DNA of 64,000 nt, taken from assembly GCF_014490725.1 (NCBI RefSeq), contig NZ_JACOQL010000005.1:1-64000 (forward strand), written 5' to 3'. Positions within the stretch are counted from its first letter, which is position 1. Each line of letters begins with the position of its first letter. This document shows, in pieces, positions 17,390-26,027 of the stretch. Below the pieces are notes generated by a model, which had not been told where the DNA came from, ran no database searches, and saw only the letters and a program-made list of their open reading frames with translations. This stretch comes from Paracoccus amoyensis (GTDB lineage Bacteria; Pseudomonadota; Alphaproteobacteria; Rhodobacterales; Rhodobacteraceae). The position numbers and the translations under genes were made by a program.

Positions 17390-18406
17390 ATGATCCACAA
17401 GAATTGGGCCGAACTGATCAAGCCAACGCAGCTTGATGTGAAGCCGGGCGCCGATGCGACCCGCACCGCGACCCTGGTCGCCGAACCGCTGGAGCGCGGC
17501 TTTGGTCTGACGCTGGGCAACGCGCTGCGCCGCGTGCTGCTGTCATCGCTGCAAGGTGGCGCGATCACTTCGGTTCAGATCGACAATGTCCTGCATGAGT
17601 TCAGCAGCGTTGCCGGTGTGCGTGAAGACGTCACCGATATCGTTCTGAACCTGAAGGGCGTCACGCTGAAGATGGACGTCGAAGGCCCCAAGCGCCTGAC
17701 CCTGTCGGCCAAAGGCCCGGGCGAGGTGAAGGCCAGCGACATTCAGGAAACCGCTGGCATCACGGTTCTGAACCGCGATCATGTCATCTGCCACTTGGAT
17801 GATGGCGCTGACCTGAACATGGAGCTGACCGTCGCGACCGGCAAAGGCTATGTCGCAGCCGACAAGAACCGTCCGGAAGATGCGCCCATTGGCCTGATCC
17901 CGATTGACGCGATCTTTTCGCCCGTCAAGCGCGTCAGCTATGAAGTCACCCCGACCCGTGAAGGTCAGGTTCTGGACTATGACAAGCTGACGATGAAGAT
18001 CGAGACCGATGGTTCGCTGACGCCTGAAGATGCCGTGGCCTATGCTGCGCGTATCGTTCAGGATCAGTTGTCGGTCTTCGTGAACTTCGAAGAGCCGGAA
18101 TCGGCCAACCGTCAGGATAGCGATGACGGTCTGGAATTCGATCCGCGCCTGCTGAAGAAGGTCGATGAGCTGGAATTGTCGGTTCGTTCGGCCAACTGCC
18201 TGAAGAACGACAATATCGTCTATATCGGTGATCTGATCCAGAAAACCGAAGCAGAAATGCTGCGCACGCCGAACTTTGGCCGCAAGTCGCTGAACGAGAT
18301 CAAGGAAGTGCTTTCGGGCATGGGTCTGCATCTGGGGATGGATGTGGTCGATTGGCCGCCGGAAAACATCGAAGATCTGGCCAAGCGCTTCGACGATCAG
18401 TTTTAA
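17390..18406 (+). CDS. rpoA: DNA-directed RNA polymerase subunit alpha
   Basis: RpoA (338 residues) nucleates assembly of RNA polymerase. The N-terminal domain includes [19 protein letters not shown] (about residues 38-56), the dimerisation helix. The C-terminal domain, which touches UP elements and activators, includes [19 protein letters not shown] and [21 protein letters not shown] lies just before the ATG. rplQ follows after a spacer with a 9-bp hairpin. Confidence 0.98.
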   Translation: MIHKNWAELIKPTQLDVKPGADATRTATLVAEPLERGFGLTLGNALRRVLLSSLQGGAITSVQIDNVLHEFSSVAGVREDVTDIVLNLKGVTLKMDVEGPKRLTLSAKGPGEVKASDIQETAGITVLNRDHVICHLDDGADLNMELTVATGKGYVAADKNRPEDAPIGLIPIDAIFSPVKRVSYEVTPTREGQVLDYDKLTMKIETDGSLTPEDAVAYAARIVQDQLSVFVNFEEPESANRQDSDDGLEFDPRLLKKVDELELSVRSANCLKNDNIVYIGDLIQKTEAEMLRTPNFGRKSLNEIKEVLSGMGLHLGMDVVDWPPENIEDLAKRFDDQF

Positions 18407-18414
18407 GAATTGGT

Positions 18415-18438
18415 AAGGTGCGTGTTTATACGCACCTT
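18415..18438 (+). promoter_or_regulatory. Hairpin between rpoA and rplQ
   Basis: AAGGTGCGT (18415-18423) and ACGCACCTT (18430-18438) form a perfect 9-bp stem with a GTTTAT loop, nine bases after the rpoA stop codon. No T run follows. Possible mRNA processing or partial termination signal. Confidence 0.4.
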
Positions 18439-18522
18439 CCGACCCCGGGCTTCCGCCCCAAGGAGAGTGGTCCGCACGCATGGACCGCCAGACAAAGCAA
18501 AAGACGTTAAAGGAGAAACATC

Positions 18523-18942
18523 ATGCGTCACGCACGTGGCTATCGCCGCCTTAACCGTACCCACGAACATCGCAAGGCGCTGTTCGCCAACATGGCCGGC
18601 TCGCTGATCGAGCACGAGCAGATCAAGACGACTCTGCCGAAAGCCAAGGAACTGCGCCCGATCGTTGAAAAACTGATTACCCTGGCAAAGCGTGGCGATC
18701 TGCACGCCCGCCGTCAGGCCGATGCGCAGCTGAAGCAGGACATGCACGTTGCCAAACTGTTCGAGGTTCTGGGCGCACGCTACAAGGATCGTCAGGGTGG
18801 CTATGTCCGTATCCTGAAAGCCGGTTTCCGCTATGGCGACATGGCTCCGATGGCGATCATCGAACTGGTCGATCGTGACCCGGCTGCAAAAGGTGCCGCT
18901 GATCACGCCCGCACCGAGGCAGAGGCCAACGGCGCCGAATAA
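18523..18942 (+). CDS. rplQ: 50S ribosomal protein L17
   Basis: L17 (139 residues) sits at the tunnel exit. It starts [20 protein letters not shown] and contains [20 protein letters not shown], both diagnostic. A short Ala/Glu-rich tail follows. AAAGGAG precedes the ATG. Last gene of the ribosomal cluster. Confidence 0.97.
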   Translation: MRHARGYRRLNRTHEHRKALFANMAGSLIEHEQIKTTLPKAKELRPIVEKLITLAKRGDLHARRQADAQLKQDMHVAKLFEVLGARYKDRQGGYVRILKAGFRYGDMAPMAIIELVDRDPAAKGAADHARTEAEANGAE

Positions 18943-19261
18943 TTCGTCAATTCTGCAACCGCAGAAAACGAATCAGTTACCCCGCCGCTGAGAAAGTGGC
19001 GGGGTATTATCATATATTGTCCCGCTAATTTGGCTGTAATTTCTTAATAGACCTCTGGTAACAGAAGGCTTGTGAATTGTTCTGGTAAAACATGACGCTA
19101 GGATAAGTAGGGTAAAATTGCTTGAAATACGGGGAAATCAGCAACGTCGCGCAACCGCAGGTTGTGGCGTCAGAAAATTCTTCATTAACGCTATAGCAAT
19201 GAAAATCGCTCACGATTACTTTGACCGGTGAAGCCAATGAACACAATTTGTCTAAAAAGCC
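18943..19261 (+). other. AT-rich gene-free interval between rplQ and the luxR-type gene
   Basis: These 319 bases are clearly more AT-rich than their surroundings. Besides the rplQ terminator I see a short dyad, CAACC-GCA-GGTTG (19152-19164), of operator-like size about 100 bases before the luxR-type start. No promoter boxes with good spacing and no gene were found. Confidence 0.5.
18979..19012 (+). terminator. Probable terminator after rplQ
   Basis: ACCCCGCC (18979-18986) pairs with GGCGGGGT (18998-19005), extended inward by three pairs, followed by ATTATCATAT. It lies 36 bases after the rplQ stop. The T content after the stem is modest. Confidence 0.6.
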
Positions 19262-19873
19262 ATGTCCTCACGCGCTGACATCAACGCGGCTCTGCGAAGC
19301 CTTGGAAAGGTGTCCCCCTCGGGATACTTCGTGGGGCTGCATATCCGCTTTGCCGCGCCACTTATGCAGTTTCAGACCTATCCGGAAGAATGGGCGGAAT
19401 TTTATTCACAGAATGGTTACGCCTTGCGGGATCCTACGATCGCCTGGGGGTTTTCAACGACCGGCGCCTGTCGCTGGTCCAATCTACCAATTCCTGACCC
19501 ATTCAGCATCTTGAAGGACGCCGCGGACCATGGCTTGACCTTTGGTCTGACCGTTTCATGTGGACCAATCAATTCCCGCACCATCGCCAGTTTCGCGCGC
19601 GATGATCGGGAATTCATGGATGACGAGATCGTGGATATCTCGGCAACGGTACGGCGGCTCCATGATATCATGGAACCGCCTGCAAGCCTGACAAAGGCAC
19701 AGAAAGAAGCCCTTCGTTGCATCGCGGAGGGCGATCGCCATGCGGCAGCGGCAGCCAAACTTGGCATTACCGAAAGCGCGTTCAAGGCACGACTGATTTC
19801 AGTCCGGGAAAGACTGAAAGCCCGCACGACTGCCGAAGCGTTGCAGAGGGCCAAGGAGTACCGTTTGTTGTAG
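19262..19873 (+). CDS. LuxR-family quorum-sensing transcriptional regulator
   Basis: The product (203 residues) has an N-terminal autoinducer-binding domain (about 1-130) and a C-terminal LuxR-type helix-turn-helix (about 140-200: LTKAQKEALRCIAEGDRHAAAAAKLGI split over two helices). In the ligand pocket the typical W and Y/D residues are recognisable in YPEEWAEFY, RDPTIAWGF and CRWSNL. It would bind an acyl-homoserine lactone and control target promoters, probably including the adjacent luxI-type gene 63 bases downstream. Paracoccus denitrificans has such a pair (PdnR/PdnI, long-chain AHL); equivalence here is inferred. The ATG has only a weak ribosome-binding site. Confidence 0.9.
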   Translation: MSSRADINAALRSLGKVSPSGYFVGLHIRFAAPLMQFQTYPEEWAEFYSQNGYALRDPTIAWGFSTTGACRWSNLPIPDPFSILKDAADHGLTFGLTVSCGPINSRTIASFARDDREFMDDEIVDISATVRRLHDIMEPPASLTKAQKEALRCIAEGDRHAAAAAKLGITESAFKARLISVRERLKARTTAEALQRAKEYRLL

Positions 19874-19894
19874 CGGCGTTCGCCCAAGGGGACC

Positions 19895-19924
19895 GTGAGG
19901 CAGTGGGGGGTACCTCACACCCCA
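19895..19924 (+). promoter_or_regulatory. Overlapping dyads at the luxI-type ribosome-binding site
   Basis: GTGAGG (19895-19900) is complementary to CCTCAC (19913-19918), and TGGGG (19904-19908) to CCCCA (19920-19924). The two cannot easily form together. The second reaches the AGGAG (19924-19928) of the luxI-type gene. It could be an RNA switch or, at DNA level, a binding site for the LuxR protein. Confidence 0.35.
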
Positions 19925-19936
19925 GGAGTACTTGAT

Positions 19937-20527
19937 ATGCAGACGACCACCCTCTCATTCTCCAACCTTCACAACCACGGGGAATTGTTCGCCAACCTGT
20001 TCCGGGCACGCAAACAAAGCTTCATCGTTCAGAAGAAGTGGGAACTGCCCGAGGCAGAAGATATGGAGTTCGATCAATACGACACTCCGCAAAGCCGCTG
20101 GATTGCCATCCATGACAACGGGTTGGTGCTGGCCGGGATTCGCTTGACGCCGACAACTGCCCGCTGCGGTGTCTACAGCTACATGATCCGCGACGCGCAG
20201 CGTGGTATTCTGGGCGGCACAATCCCGCAGAACCTGCTGGATGAGGACGCGCCCGTTGATGAGCAGGCGTGGGAATGTTCGCGCGTGTTTGTCAGCCACG
20301 ACATCCCGCAGATGTATCGCCGCAAGGTGCACTTCAAGATGGTCGAGGCGATGACCAGCAGCAGCCGTGAACTGGGTGCCAGCCGTCTGATCGCACTGAC
20401 CGGGGCGAACTGGCAGAGGTGGTATGGGCGTTGCGGTCTTGAGGCGCAGGCAATTGGTCCGGTCATGCGGATTGATGACGGTGATTTCCAATGCGTCTCG
20501 ATCGACCTGACGGCGAAAATGCACTAA
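19937..20527 (+). CDS. Acyl-homoserine-lactone synthase, LuxI family
   Basis: This enzyme (196 residues) makes an acyl-homoserine lactone from S-adenosylmethionine and an acyl carrier. The invariant LuxI residues can be traced: Arg and Phe in FRARKQSF, Trp in KKWELP, the two Asp in EFDQYDTP, Arg in AGIRLTPT, and Glu and Arg in WECSRVF. The ATG at 19937 has CCAGGAG upstream; the frame is open 14 codons before it but those are not LuxI-like. The acyl chain length cannot be read from sequence. It pairs with the LuxR-type gene just upstream. Confidence 0.93.
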   Translation: MQTTTLSFSNLHNHGELFANLFRARKQSFIVQKKWELPEAEDMEFDQYDTPQSRWIAIHDNGLVLAGIRLTPTTARCGVYSYMIRDAQRGILGGTIPQNLLDEDAPVDEQAWECSRVFVSHDIPQMYRRKVHFKMVEAMTSSSRELGASRLIALTGANWQRWYGRCGLEAQAIGPVMRIDDGDFQCVSIDLTAKMH

Positions 20528-20589
20528 GCGACCAGATCCGCTGATGGGGGCTGTTCCCCGTCACAGACGCCGCCTAGAATGGCGCCATC

Positions 20590-21906
20590 ATGGCCGATTT
20601 GTTTGATAGCGCACCTTCGCCCGCTTCACCGCCGAACCCGGCGGTGCGTCCTTTGGCCGATCGTATCCGCCCGACGAAAATGTCGGAGGTCATCGGCCAA
20701 AGCAAAGTTCTGGGATCTGACGGGCCGCTGGGCTCGATGCTGGCCTCGGGTAGTCTGTCTTCCCTGATCCTGTGGGGGCCACCCGGCGTGGGCAAGACCA
20801 CCATCGCCCGGCTGCTGGCTGATGAAACCGACCTGGCCTTCATTCAGATCAGCGCGATTTTTTCCGGCGTGCCCGAACTGCGCAAGGTGTTCGAGGCGGC
20901 CAAGTTGCGCCGCCAGCAGGGGCGCGGCACATTGCTGTTCGTCGACGAAATCCACCGCTTCAACAAAGCCCAACAGGACAGTTTCCTGCCGCATATGGAG
21001 GATGGTACGATCCTTCTGGTCGGGGCGACCACGGAAAACCCGTCGTTCGAGCTGAACGCCGCCGTGATGTCGCGCGCGCAGGTGATCGTGTTGGAACGGC
21101 TGAACCTGAAGGATCTGGAACTGCTGGCCCAACGCGCCGAGAAAGAGCTGGGACGCAAGCTGTCCCTGACAGCCGAGGCACGCGATGCCCTGCTGGAAAT
21201 GGCCGATGGCGATGGCCGCGCCGCGCTGAACCTGATCGAACAGGTGGCGGCATGGAAGGTCGACAAACCGCTGGATGCGCAAGCGATGTCGCAGCGGTTG
21301 ATGCGCCGGGCGATGAAATACGACAAATCGGGTGACGAACATTACAACCTGATTTCGGCATTGCATAAATCGGTGCGGGGCAGCGACCCGGATGCGGCAC
21401 TGTATTGGCTGGGCCGGATGCTGGAAGGGGGCGAGGATCCGCGCTATCTGGCGCGCCGCATCACCCGCATGGCGGTTGAAGATATCGGTCTGGCGGATCC
21501 CGCGGCGCAGCGGCACTGTCTGGATGCCTGGGCGCTGTATGAACGTCTGGGCAGTCCCGAGGGTGAACTGGCGCTGGCTCAGGCGGTGATCTATCTGGCG
21601 CTGGCGCCCAAATCCAACGCAGGTTACGCCGCCTACAAGGCTGCGCGGGCGGAAGCGAAGCGGACAGGCAGCCTGATGCCCCCCGCCCATATCCTGAACG
21701 CGCCCACGCAGATGATGAAGGATCAGGGCTATGGTGCGGGATACGCCTATGACCACGATGCCGAGGACGGTTTCAGCGGTCAGAACTATTTCCCTGATGG
21801 GATGAAGCGCCCGGTTTTATATACGCCTGTCGAACGCGGCTTTGAACGCGAACTGAAAAAGCGCAATGACTGGTTCGTATCACAGCGTTTGAAGCGCGGC
21901 AGTTGA
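20590..21906 (+). CDS. rarA: Replication-associated recombination protein A (RarA/MgsA AAA ATPase)
   Basis: RarA (438 residues) is a clamp-loader-like AAA+ ATPase that acts at stalled replication forks with SSB and RecA. Walker A is GPPGVGKTT (about residues 62-70), Walker B is LLFVDEIHRFNKAQQD, sensor 1 is GATTENPSFELN, and the C-terminal tetramerisation region contains YKAARAEAKRTGSLMPPAHI. First gene of an operon with crcB, rluC, a HAD phosphatase and ATP12, which follow with short or negative spacing. Confidence 0.96.
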   Translation: MADLFDSAPSPASPPNPAVRPLADRIRPTKMSEVIGQSKVLGSDGPLGSMLASGSLSSLILWGPPGVGKTTIARLLADETDLAFIQISAIFSGVPELRKVFEAAKLRRQQGRGTLLFVDEIHRFNKAQQDSFLPHMEDGTILLVGATTENPSFELNAAVMSRAQVIVLERLNLKDLELLAQRAEKELGRKLSLTAEARDALLEMADGDGRAALNLIEQVAAWKVDKPLDAQAMSQRLMRRAMKYDKSGDEHYNLISALHKSVRGSDPDAALYWLGRMLEGGEDPRYLARRITRMAVEDIGLADPAAQRHCLDAWALYERLGSPEGELALAQAVIYLALAPKSNAGYAAYKAARAEAKRTGSLMPPAHILNAPTQMMKDQGYGAGYAYDHDAEDGFSGQNYFPDGMKRPVLYTPVERGFERELKKRNDWFVSQRLKRGS

Positions 21907-21937
21907 CTTTGCGTGCTCTCGGACACAGTTACGCGCC

Positions 21938-22312
21938 ATGATGAATTCCTATCTTCAGGTTGCGATTGGCGGCGCAATTGGTGCCACCGCGCGGTTTGCC
22001 ATCGGCCGCGTCGGCATGGCGTTGGTGCCGGGTTTTCCTGTCGCGACGATCTTCGTCAATATCGTAGGCAGCTTTGTCATGGGGTTGCTGACCGCGCTAA
22101 TGGTGCTGCGGATTGGCCCTGCATATGCGCCGCTGTTGCTGGCTGGCGTTCTGGGCGGGTTCACCACGTTTTCGGCATTCTCTCTGGACGCGCTGAATCT
22201 GTGGGCGCGCGGGCAGGGCGGGGCCGCAGTGGGTTACGTTGTTTTCTCGGTGATCGCTTCGCTGATCGCCGTTTGGGCCGGCATGGCCATCGGCAAAGGG
22301 TTATGGGCATGA
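21938..22312 (+). CDS. crcB: Fluoride efflux channel CrcB/Fluc
   Basis: CrcB (124 residues) is a dual-topology membrane protein that exports fluoride as a dimer. Four hydrophobic helices are seen, with the family sequences GGAIGATARFAIGR, ATIFVNIVGSFVMGL and GGFTTFSAFSLD, which include the pore and Na+-binding elements. No fluoride riboswitch precedes it; it is an internal gene, 31 bases after rarA, and overlaps rluC as ATGA. Confidence 0.95.
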   Translation: MMNSYLQVAIGGAIGATARFAIGRVGMALVPGFPVATIFVNIVGSFVMGLLTALMVLRIGPAYAPLLLAGVLGGFTTFSAFSLDALNLWARGQGGAAVGYVVFSVIASLIAVWAGMAIGKGLWA

Positions 22313-23364
22313 GCGGCGTTCAAACAATTCGCATCAGCAAGGATGAGGGCGATCAGCGTCTTGATCGCTGGTTGAAGAAAAAGTTTCCACAACTGACGCA
22401 GGGCGCAGTGGAAAAGATGTGCCGCAAGGGCGAGTTGCGCGTCAATGGCGGACGGGTCAAGGCGAATACCCGGATCGAAGAAGGGCAGGAAGTGCGCCTT
22501 CCGCCCATACCCGATGCGACAACCGTTCCGGCCCGCGCCAAATCTGACGGCCCGCGCATTCCTGACAGCGATCAGAAGATGATCCAGCAGGCAGTGTTGT
22601 GGAAGGACGAACACATCATCGCGCTGAACAAGCCTCCGGGCCTGCCCAGCCAAGGCGGCAGCGGGCAGGGCGATCGTCATGTGGACGGCCTTAGCAGCGC
22701 ATTGATGTTCGGCTACAAGGACAAGCCGAAATTGGTGCACCGTCTGGATAAGGATACGTCCGGCGTGCTTCTGCTGGCACGCACCGACCGTGTGGCCCGC
22801 GCCCTGTCCGAAGCTTTCCGGTCGCGCACCACGCGCAAGATATACTGGGCCGCCGTTGCCGGTGTTCCGCAGCCACGCATGGGCACCGTGCGCATTGGTC
22901 TGGTCAAGGCTCCGGGGCATGGCCGTGGGGGCGAGGGTGAAAAGATGATGGCCGTCCACCCGCGCGATATTCCGAATGTCGAAGGGGCCAAACGCGCCAC
23001 CACCGATTATGCCGTGCTGGAGGCCCTTGGCACGCGGGCAAGCTGGTGCGCACTGGTCCCGATCACAGGGCGCACGCATCAGTTGCGCGCGCATATGGCC
23101 GAATTGGGGCATCCAATTGTGGGTGACGGAAAATATGGCGGCTCGGGTCAGGAAAACCTTGGTGATGGCTGGGGGTCGCAATTGGGCGGAGAGATCAGCC
23201 GAAAACTGCACCTGCATGCCCGCAGCCTGACCTTTGACCACCCGATCACCAAAAAGCGTATCACGTTGACGGCCCCGTTGCCTGACCACATGCAGCGGAC
23301 CTGGAAAACGCTGGGCTGGCACGAAAACGATGTTCCCGACGATCCCTTTGCCGAGGCTGAATGA
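22309..23364 (+). CDS. rluC: RluC/RluD-family 23S rRNA pseudouridine synthase
   Basis: The product (351 residues) isomerises uridines in 23S rRNA. An S4-like RNA-binding domain (residues 1 to about 75, RLDRWLKKKFPQL) precedes the catalytic domain, whose motif HRLDKDTSGVLLLA contains the catalytic Asp. The ending RKLHLHARSLTFDHPI is typical. The ATG at 22309 overlaps the crcB stop; the frame is open far upstream through crcB but only by chance. The RluC rather than RluD assignment follows from the S4 domain and overall length and is not certain. Confidence 0.92.
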   Translation: MSGVQTIRISKDEGDQRLDRWLKKKFPQLTQGAVEKMCRKGELRVNGGRVKANTRIEEGQEVRLPPIPDATTVPARAKSDGPRIPDSDQKMIQQAVLWKDEHIIALNKPPGLPSQGGSGQGDRHVDGLSSALMFGYKDKPKLVHRLDKDTSGVLLLARTDRVARALSEAFRSRTTRKIYWAAVAGVPQPRMGTVRIGLVKAPGHGRGGEGEKMMAVHPRDIPNVEGAKRATTDYAVLEALGTRASWCALVPITGRTHQLRAHMAELGHPIVGDGKYGGSGQENLGDGWGSQLGGEISRKLHLHARSLTFDHPITKKRITLTAPLPDHMQRTWKTLGWHENDVPDDPFAEAE

Positions 23365-24020
23365 AACTGGTCGTCTTTGATGTCGATGGCACGCTGGTCG
23401 ATAGCCAGCACCACATCTTCGATGCGATGACCGCCGCCTTTTCCGGTGCCGGTCTTCAGCCGTTGCCGAAACAGCAGGTCTTGCAGATCGTCGGCCTGTC
23501 GCTGCCGGTGGCTGTCGAAGTGCTTGCACCTGATCAGATGCCGGAAACGCACAGGCGCATTCTGGACGGATACCGTCAGGCGTATCTCGCGGCGCGCATG
23601 GCGGATGCCGCGCCCCTTTATCCCGGTGCGCGAGAATGTCTGGACCGTCTGGCGAGCCACGATGATCTGCTGCTTGCCGTGGCGACCGGAAAGGCGCGTC
23701 GTGGGCTGGACGCCATGATCGAGATCCACGGCCTGCAAGGGCGGTTTGTCAGTCTGCAAACGGCGGACAACAATCCCTCGAAACCGCATCCCGCGATGCT
23801 TGAGGCGGCGCTTTCCGATGCTGGCGTGGACGCCCGCGATGCCGTTATGGTTGGCGATACCAGTTTTGACATGCAGATGGCGCAGTCTGCCCGCGTTGCC
23901 GGATTTGGTGTAAGCTGGGGCTATCATGCGCCGGAACTTCTGGAACAGGCGGGTGCAACACTGATAGCGCCCGATTTTCCGGCACTGACAAAAGAAATCG
24001 AGGAATGGGCCACGACATGA
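23361..24020 (+). CDS. HAD-superfamily hydrolase, phosphoglycolate-phosphatase-like
   Basis: A 219-residue haloacid-dehalogenase-type phosphatase. Motif I is VFDVDGTLVDS with the nucleophilic Asp, motif II the Thr in AVATGKARRG, motif III the Lys in NPSKPHP, motif IV MVGDTSFDMQMA. A helical cap (about residues 15-80) puts it in subclass IA. The substrate is unknown. It overlaps rluC and the ATP12 gene (both as ATGA), a pairing often seen in Rhodobacteraceae. Confidence 0.9.
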   Translation: MKLVVFDVDGTLVDSQHHIFDAMTAAFSGAGLQPLPKQQVLQIVGLSLPVAVEVLAPDQMPETHRRILDGYRQAYLAARMADAAPLYPGARECLDRLASHDDLLLAVATGKARRGLDAMIEIHGLQGRFVSLQTADNNPSKPHPAMLEAALSDAGVDARDAVMVGDTSFDMQMAQSARVAGFGVSWGYHAPELLEQAGATLIAPDFPALTKEIEEWATT

Positions 24021-24730
24021 CCGAATGGAAAGCCCGGCGTTTCTGGGAAAAAGCCGATATCCGACCTGCCGATGGCGGCTGGGAAGTCGTTCTGGATGAC
24101 AAGCCGGTTCGCACGCCGGGAAAGCATCCCCTGATCCTGCCGACCGAGGCTTTGGCCCGCGCCATTGCCGAGGAATGGGATTCGCAAAGCGATGTGATTG
24201 ACCCCAATACCATGCCGCTGACGCGCGCGGCGAACTCGGCCATCGAAAAAGTGGCTCCGCAATTTGATGATGTCGCGGGCATGCTTGCCGAATATGGTGG
24301 CACCGATCTGCTGTCATATCGCGCCGAACAGCCCGACGACCTTGTGCAAGCGCAAGCCGAAGGGTGGGATCCGTTGATCGACTGGACGGCAACCGATCTG
24401 CAGGCACCGTTGCGGATCACGCATGGGGTGGTGCCGGTCAAACAGGATCAGGCTTCGCTGAACCGTCTGCATGATCATGTTCGCGCGCTGGATAATTTCG
24501 GGCTGACGGCCCTGCATGACCTTGTAACATTGCCCGGTTCCCTGATTCTGGGGCTGGCGGTGATCCGTGGCAAGCTGACCGCTGACGAAGCTTTCGCGCT
24601 GTCCAGAATCGATGAAGAGCATCAGGCAAAACTGTGGGGCGAAGACGACGAAGCCCGCATGGCAGCCGAAAACCGGCGTGTGGCAATGGCGCAGGCGGCG
24701 CGGTTCTGGGACTTGTGCCGGCCTGTCTAA
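24017..24730 (+). CDS. ATP12-family chaperone for F1-ATPase assembly
   Basis: This 237-residue protein belongs to the ATP12 family, which in mitochondria and alphaproteobacteria binds the F1 alpha subunit during assembly. Family sequence is seen in KARRFWEKADI, VLDDKPVRTPGK, LARAIAEEWDSQ, MPLTRAANSAI, LLSYRAEQP and GSLILGLAVIRG. The ATG at 24017 overlaps the HAD stop and is preferred over a start four codons earlier. Last gene of the rarA operon. Confidence 0.93.
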   Translation: MTEWKARRFWEKADIRPADGGWEVVLDDKPVRTPGKHPLILPTEALARAIAEEWDSQSDVIDPNTMPLTRAANSAIEKVAPQFDDVAGMLAEYGGTDLLSYRAEQPDDLVQAQAEGWDPLIDWTATDLQAPLRITHGVVPVKQDQASLNRLHDHVRALDNFGLTALHDLVTLPGSLILGLAVIRGKLTADEAFALSRIDEEHQAKLWGEDDEARMAAENRRVAMAQAARFWDLCRPV

Positions 24731-24754
24731 AAGACAGTGCCAATCGCGTCAGGC

Positions 24755-24782
24755 TTGACCTATAACAGACTATAAGCACAAT
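24755..24782 (+). promoter_or_regulatory. Candidate aap promoter
   Basis: TTGACC (24755-24760) and CACAAT (24777-24782) are 16 bases apart, 115 bases before aapJ. An AT-rich TATAAC/TATAAG pair lies between them. Tentative. Confidence 0.3.
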
Positions 24783-24896
24783 ACCGCTCACCGGGTGAGG
24801 CTGATTGGCCGACTCCGTATAACGTCTGGCCCAAGGAATGGTCAGGCGCTGCCGGTCAGCAACAATTGACCGGTGGCAACCAACAACGAGGTAGAA

Positions 24897-25913
24897 ATGA
24901 AAAAATCAATCTTTCTTGGCACTGTCGCCGCCGCGACCCTGACGGCCGGCATGGGCATGGCCGACACGCTGGCCGATGTGAAGGCGCGCGGTGAGTTGAA
25001 CTGCGGCGTTAATACCGGCCTCGTCGGTTTTGCTGCCCCGGATGCCAACGGAAACTGGACTGGCTTCGACGTGGACGTTTGTAAAGCCGTCGCGGCAGCC
25101 GTTCTGGGCGATCCGGCCAAGGTGAAATATGTCCCGACCACTGGCCAAACCCGCTTTACCGCACTGGCATCGGGTGAGGTTGACGTTCTGGCACGGAACT
25201 CGACCTGGACCTTCTCGCGCGACACAGACCTGAAACTGGATTTCGCGGGCGTCAACTATTACGATGGTCAGGGCTTCATGGTCAGCAAGGACCTGGGCGT
25301 GACCTCGGCCAAGGAATTGGACGGCGCGACCGTCTGTATCCAGACCGGCACCACGACCGAGCTGAACTTGGCTGACTACTTTAAAGCCAACAACATGACC
25401 TATACCCCGGTCAATATTGACAGCAATGCCGAGGGCGAGCAGCAGTATATGGCGGGCGCCTGTGACGCCTATACGACCGATGCTTCGGGTCTGGCTGCGA
25501 CCCGCGCTGCGTTCGCGGACCCGGAAAACCACATCATTCTGCCCGAGATCATCTCGAAAGAACCGCTCGGACCGGCAGTTCGTCATGGCGACAGCAACTG
25601 GGGCGATATCGTCCGCTGGACGCTGTATGCACTGATCGCGGCCGAAGAATACGGCATCACCTCGAAAAACATCGAGGAACTGGCCAAGTCGTCGCAAAAC
25701 CCCGAGGTTCAGCGCCTTCTGGGCACGACGGATGATCTGGGCGCGATGATCGGTCTGGACAAGGAATGGGCGCGTCGCGCGATTGCTGCCAGCGGTAACT
25801 ATGGCGAAATCTTCGCGGCCAATATCGGCGAGCAGACGCCAATCGGTCTGGCCCGCGGACTGAACGCCCAATGGACGCAGGGCGGTCTGATGTACGCGAT
25901 GCCGTTCCGTTAA
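24897..25913 (+). CDS. aapJ: General L-amino-acid ABC transporter, periplasmic binding protein
   Basis: AapJ (BztA in Rhodobacter) captures amino acids in the periplasm for the AapQMP permease. The 338-residue product has a signal peptide (MKKSIFLGTVAAATLTAGMG, cleaved after MA). The SBP family 3 fold shows GELNCGVNTGLVGFAAPD, NGNWTGFDVDVCKAVAAA and GGLMYAMPFR at the end. The ATG at 24897 follows ACGAGG; an in-frame start eight codons upstream would spoil the signal peptide. A hairpin downstream separates it from aapQ. Confidence 0.95.
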   Translation: MKKSIFLGTVAAATLTAGMGMADTLADVKARGELNCGVNTGLVGFAAPDANGNWTGFDVDVCKAVAAAVLGDPAKVKYVPTTGQTRFTALASGEVDVLARNSTWTFSRDTDLKLDFAGVNYYDGQGFMVSKDLGVTSAKELDGATVCIQTGTTTELNLADYFKANNMTYTPVNIDSNAEGEQQYMAGACDAYTTDASGLAATRAAFADPENHIILPEIISKEPLGPAVRHGDSNWGDIVRWTLYALIAAEEYGITSKNIEELAKSSQNPEVQRLLGTTDDLGAMIGLDKEWARRAIAASGNYGEIFAANIGEQTPIGLARGLNAQWTQGGLMYAMPFR

Positions 25914-25927
25914 TCAAAACTATCGGC

Positions 25928-25954
25928 AAAGGGGGGCGCAATGCCCCCCTTTTG
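25928..25954 (+). terminator. Hairpin between aapJ and aapQ, probable partial terminator
   Basis: AAAGGGGGGC (25928-25937) pairs perfectly with GCCCCCCTTT (25943-25952), 5-base loop, followed by T. Such a structure after a binding-protein gene commonly lets the binding protein be made in excess of the permease. Confidence 0.8.
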
Positions 25955-26027
25955 TCTTTCAAACGACCAAAACCGGCCACTCACATAAGCGGCGAAAAAG
26001 TCGCAGACCGGTAACAGGGGAACATAA

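Noticed and set aside
19895-19924. The two interleaved dyads as an H-type RNA pseudoknot
   Set aside because: The loop that would have to cross the 6-bp stem is a single base, which is too short.
21913-22308. An in-frame 132-codon extension that would fuse a crcB shadow to rluC
   Set aside because: It is the wrong frame of crcB, has no conserved sequence, and the ATG at 22309 overlapping the crcB stop gives a normal RluC.
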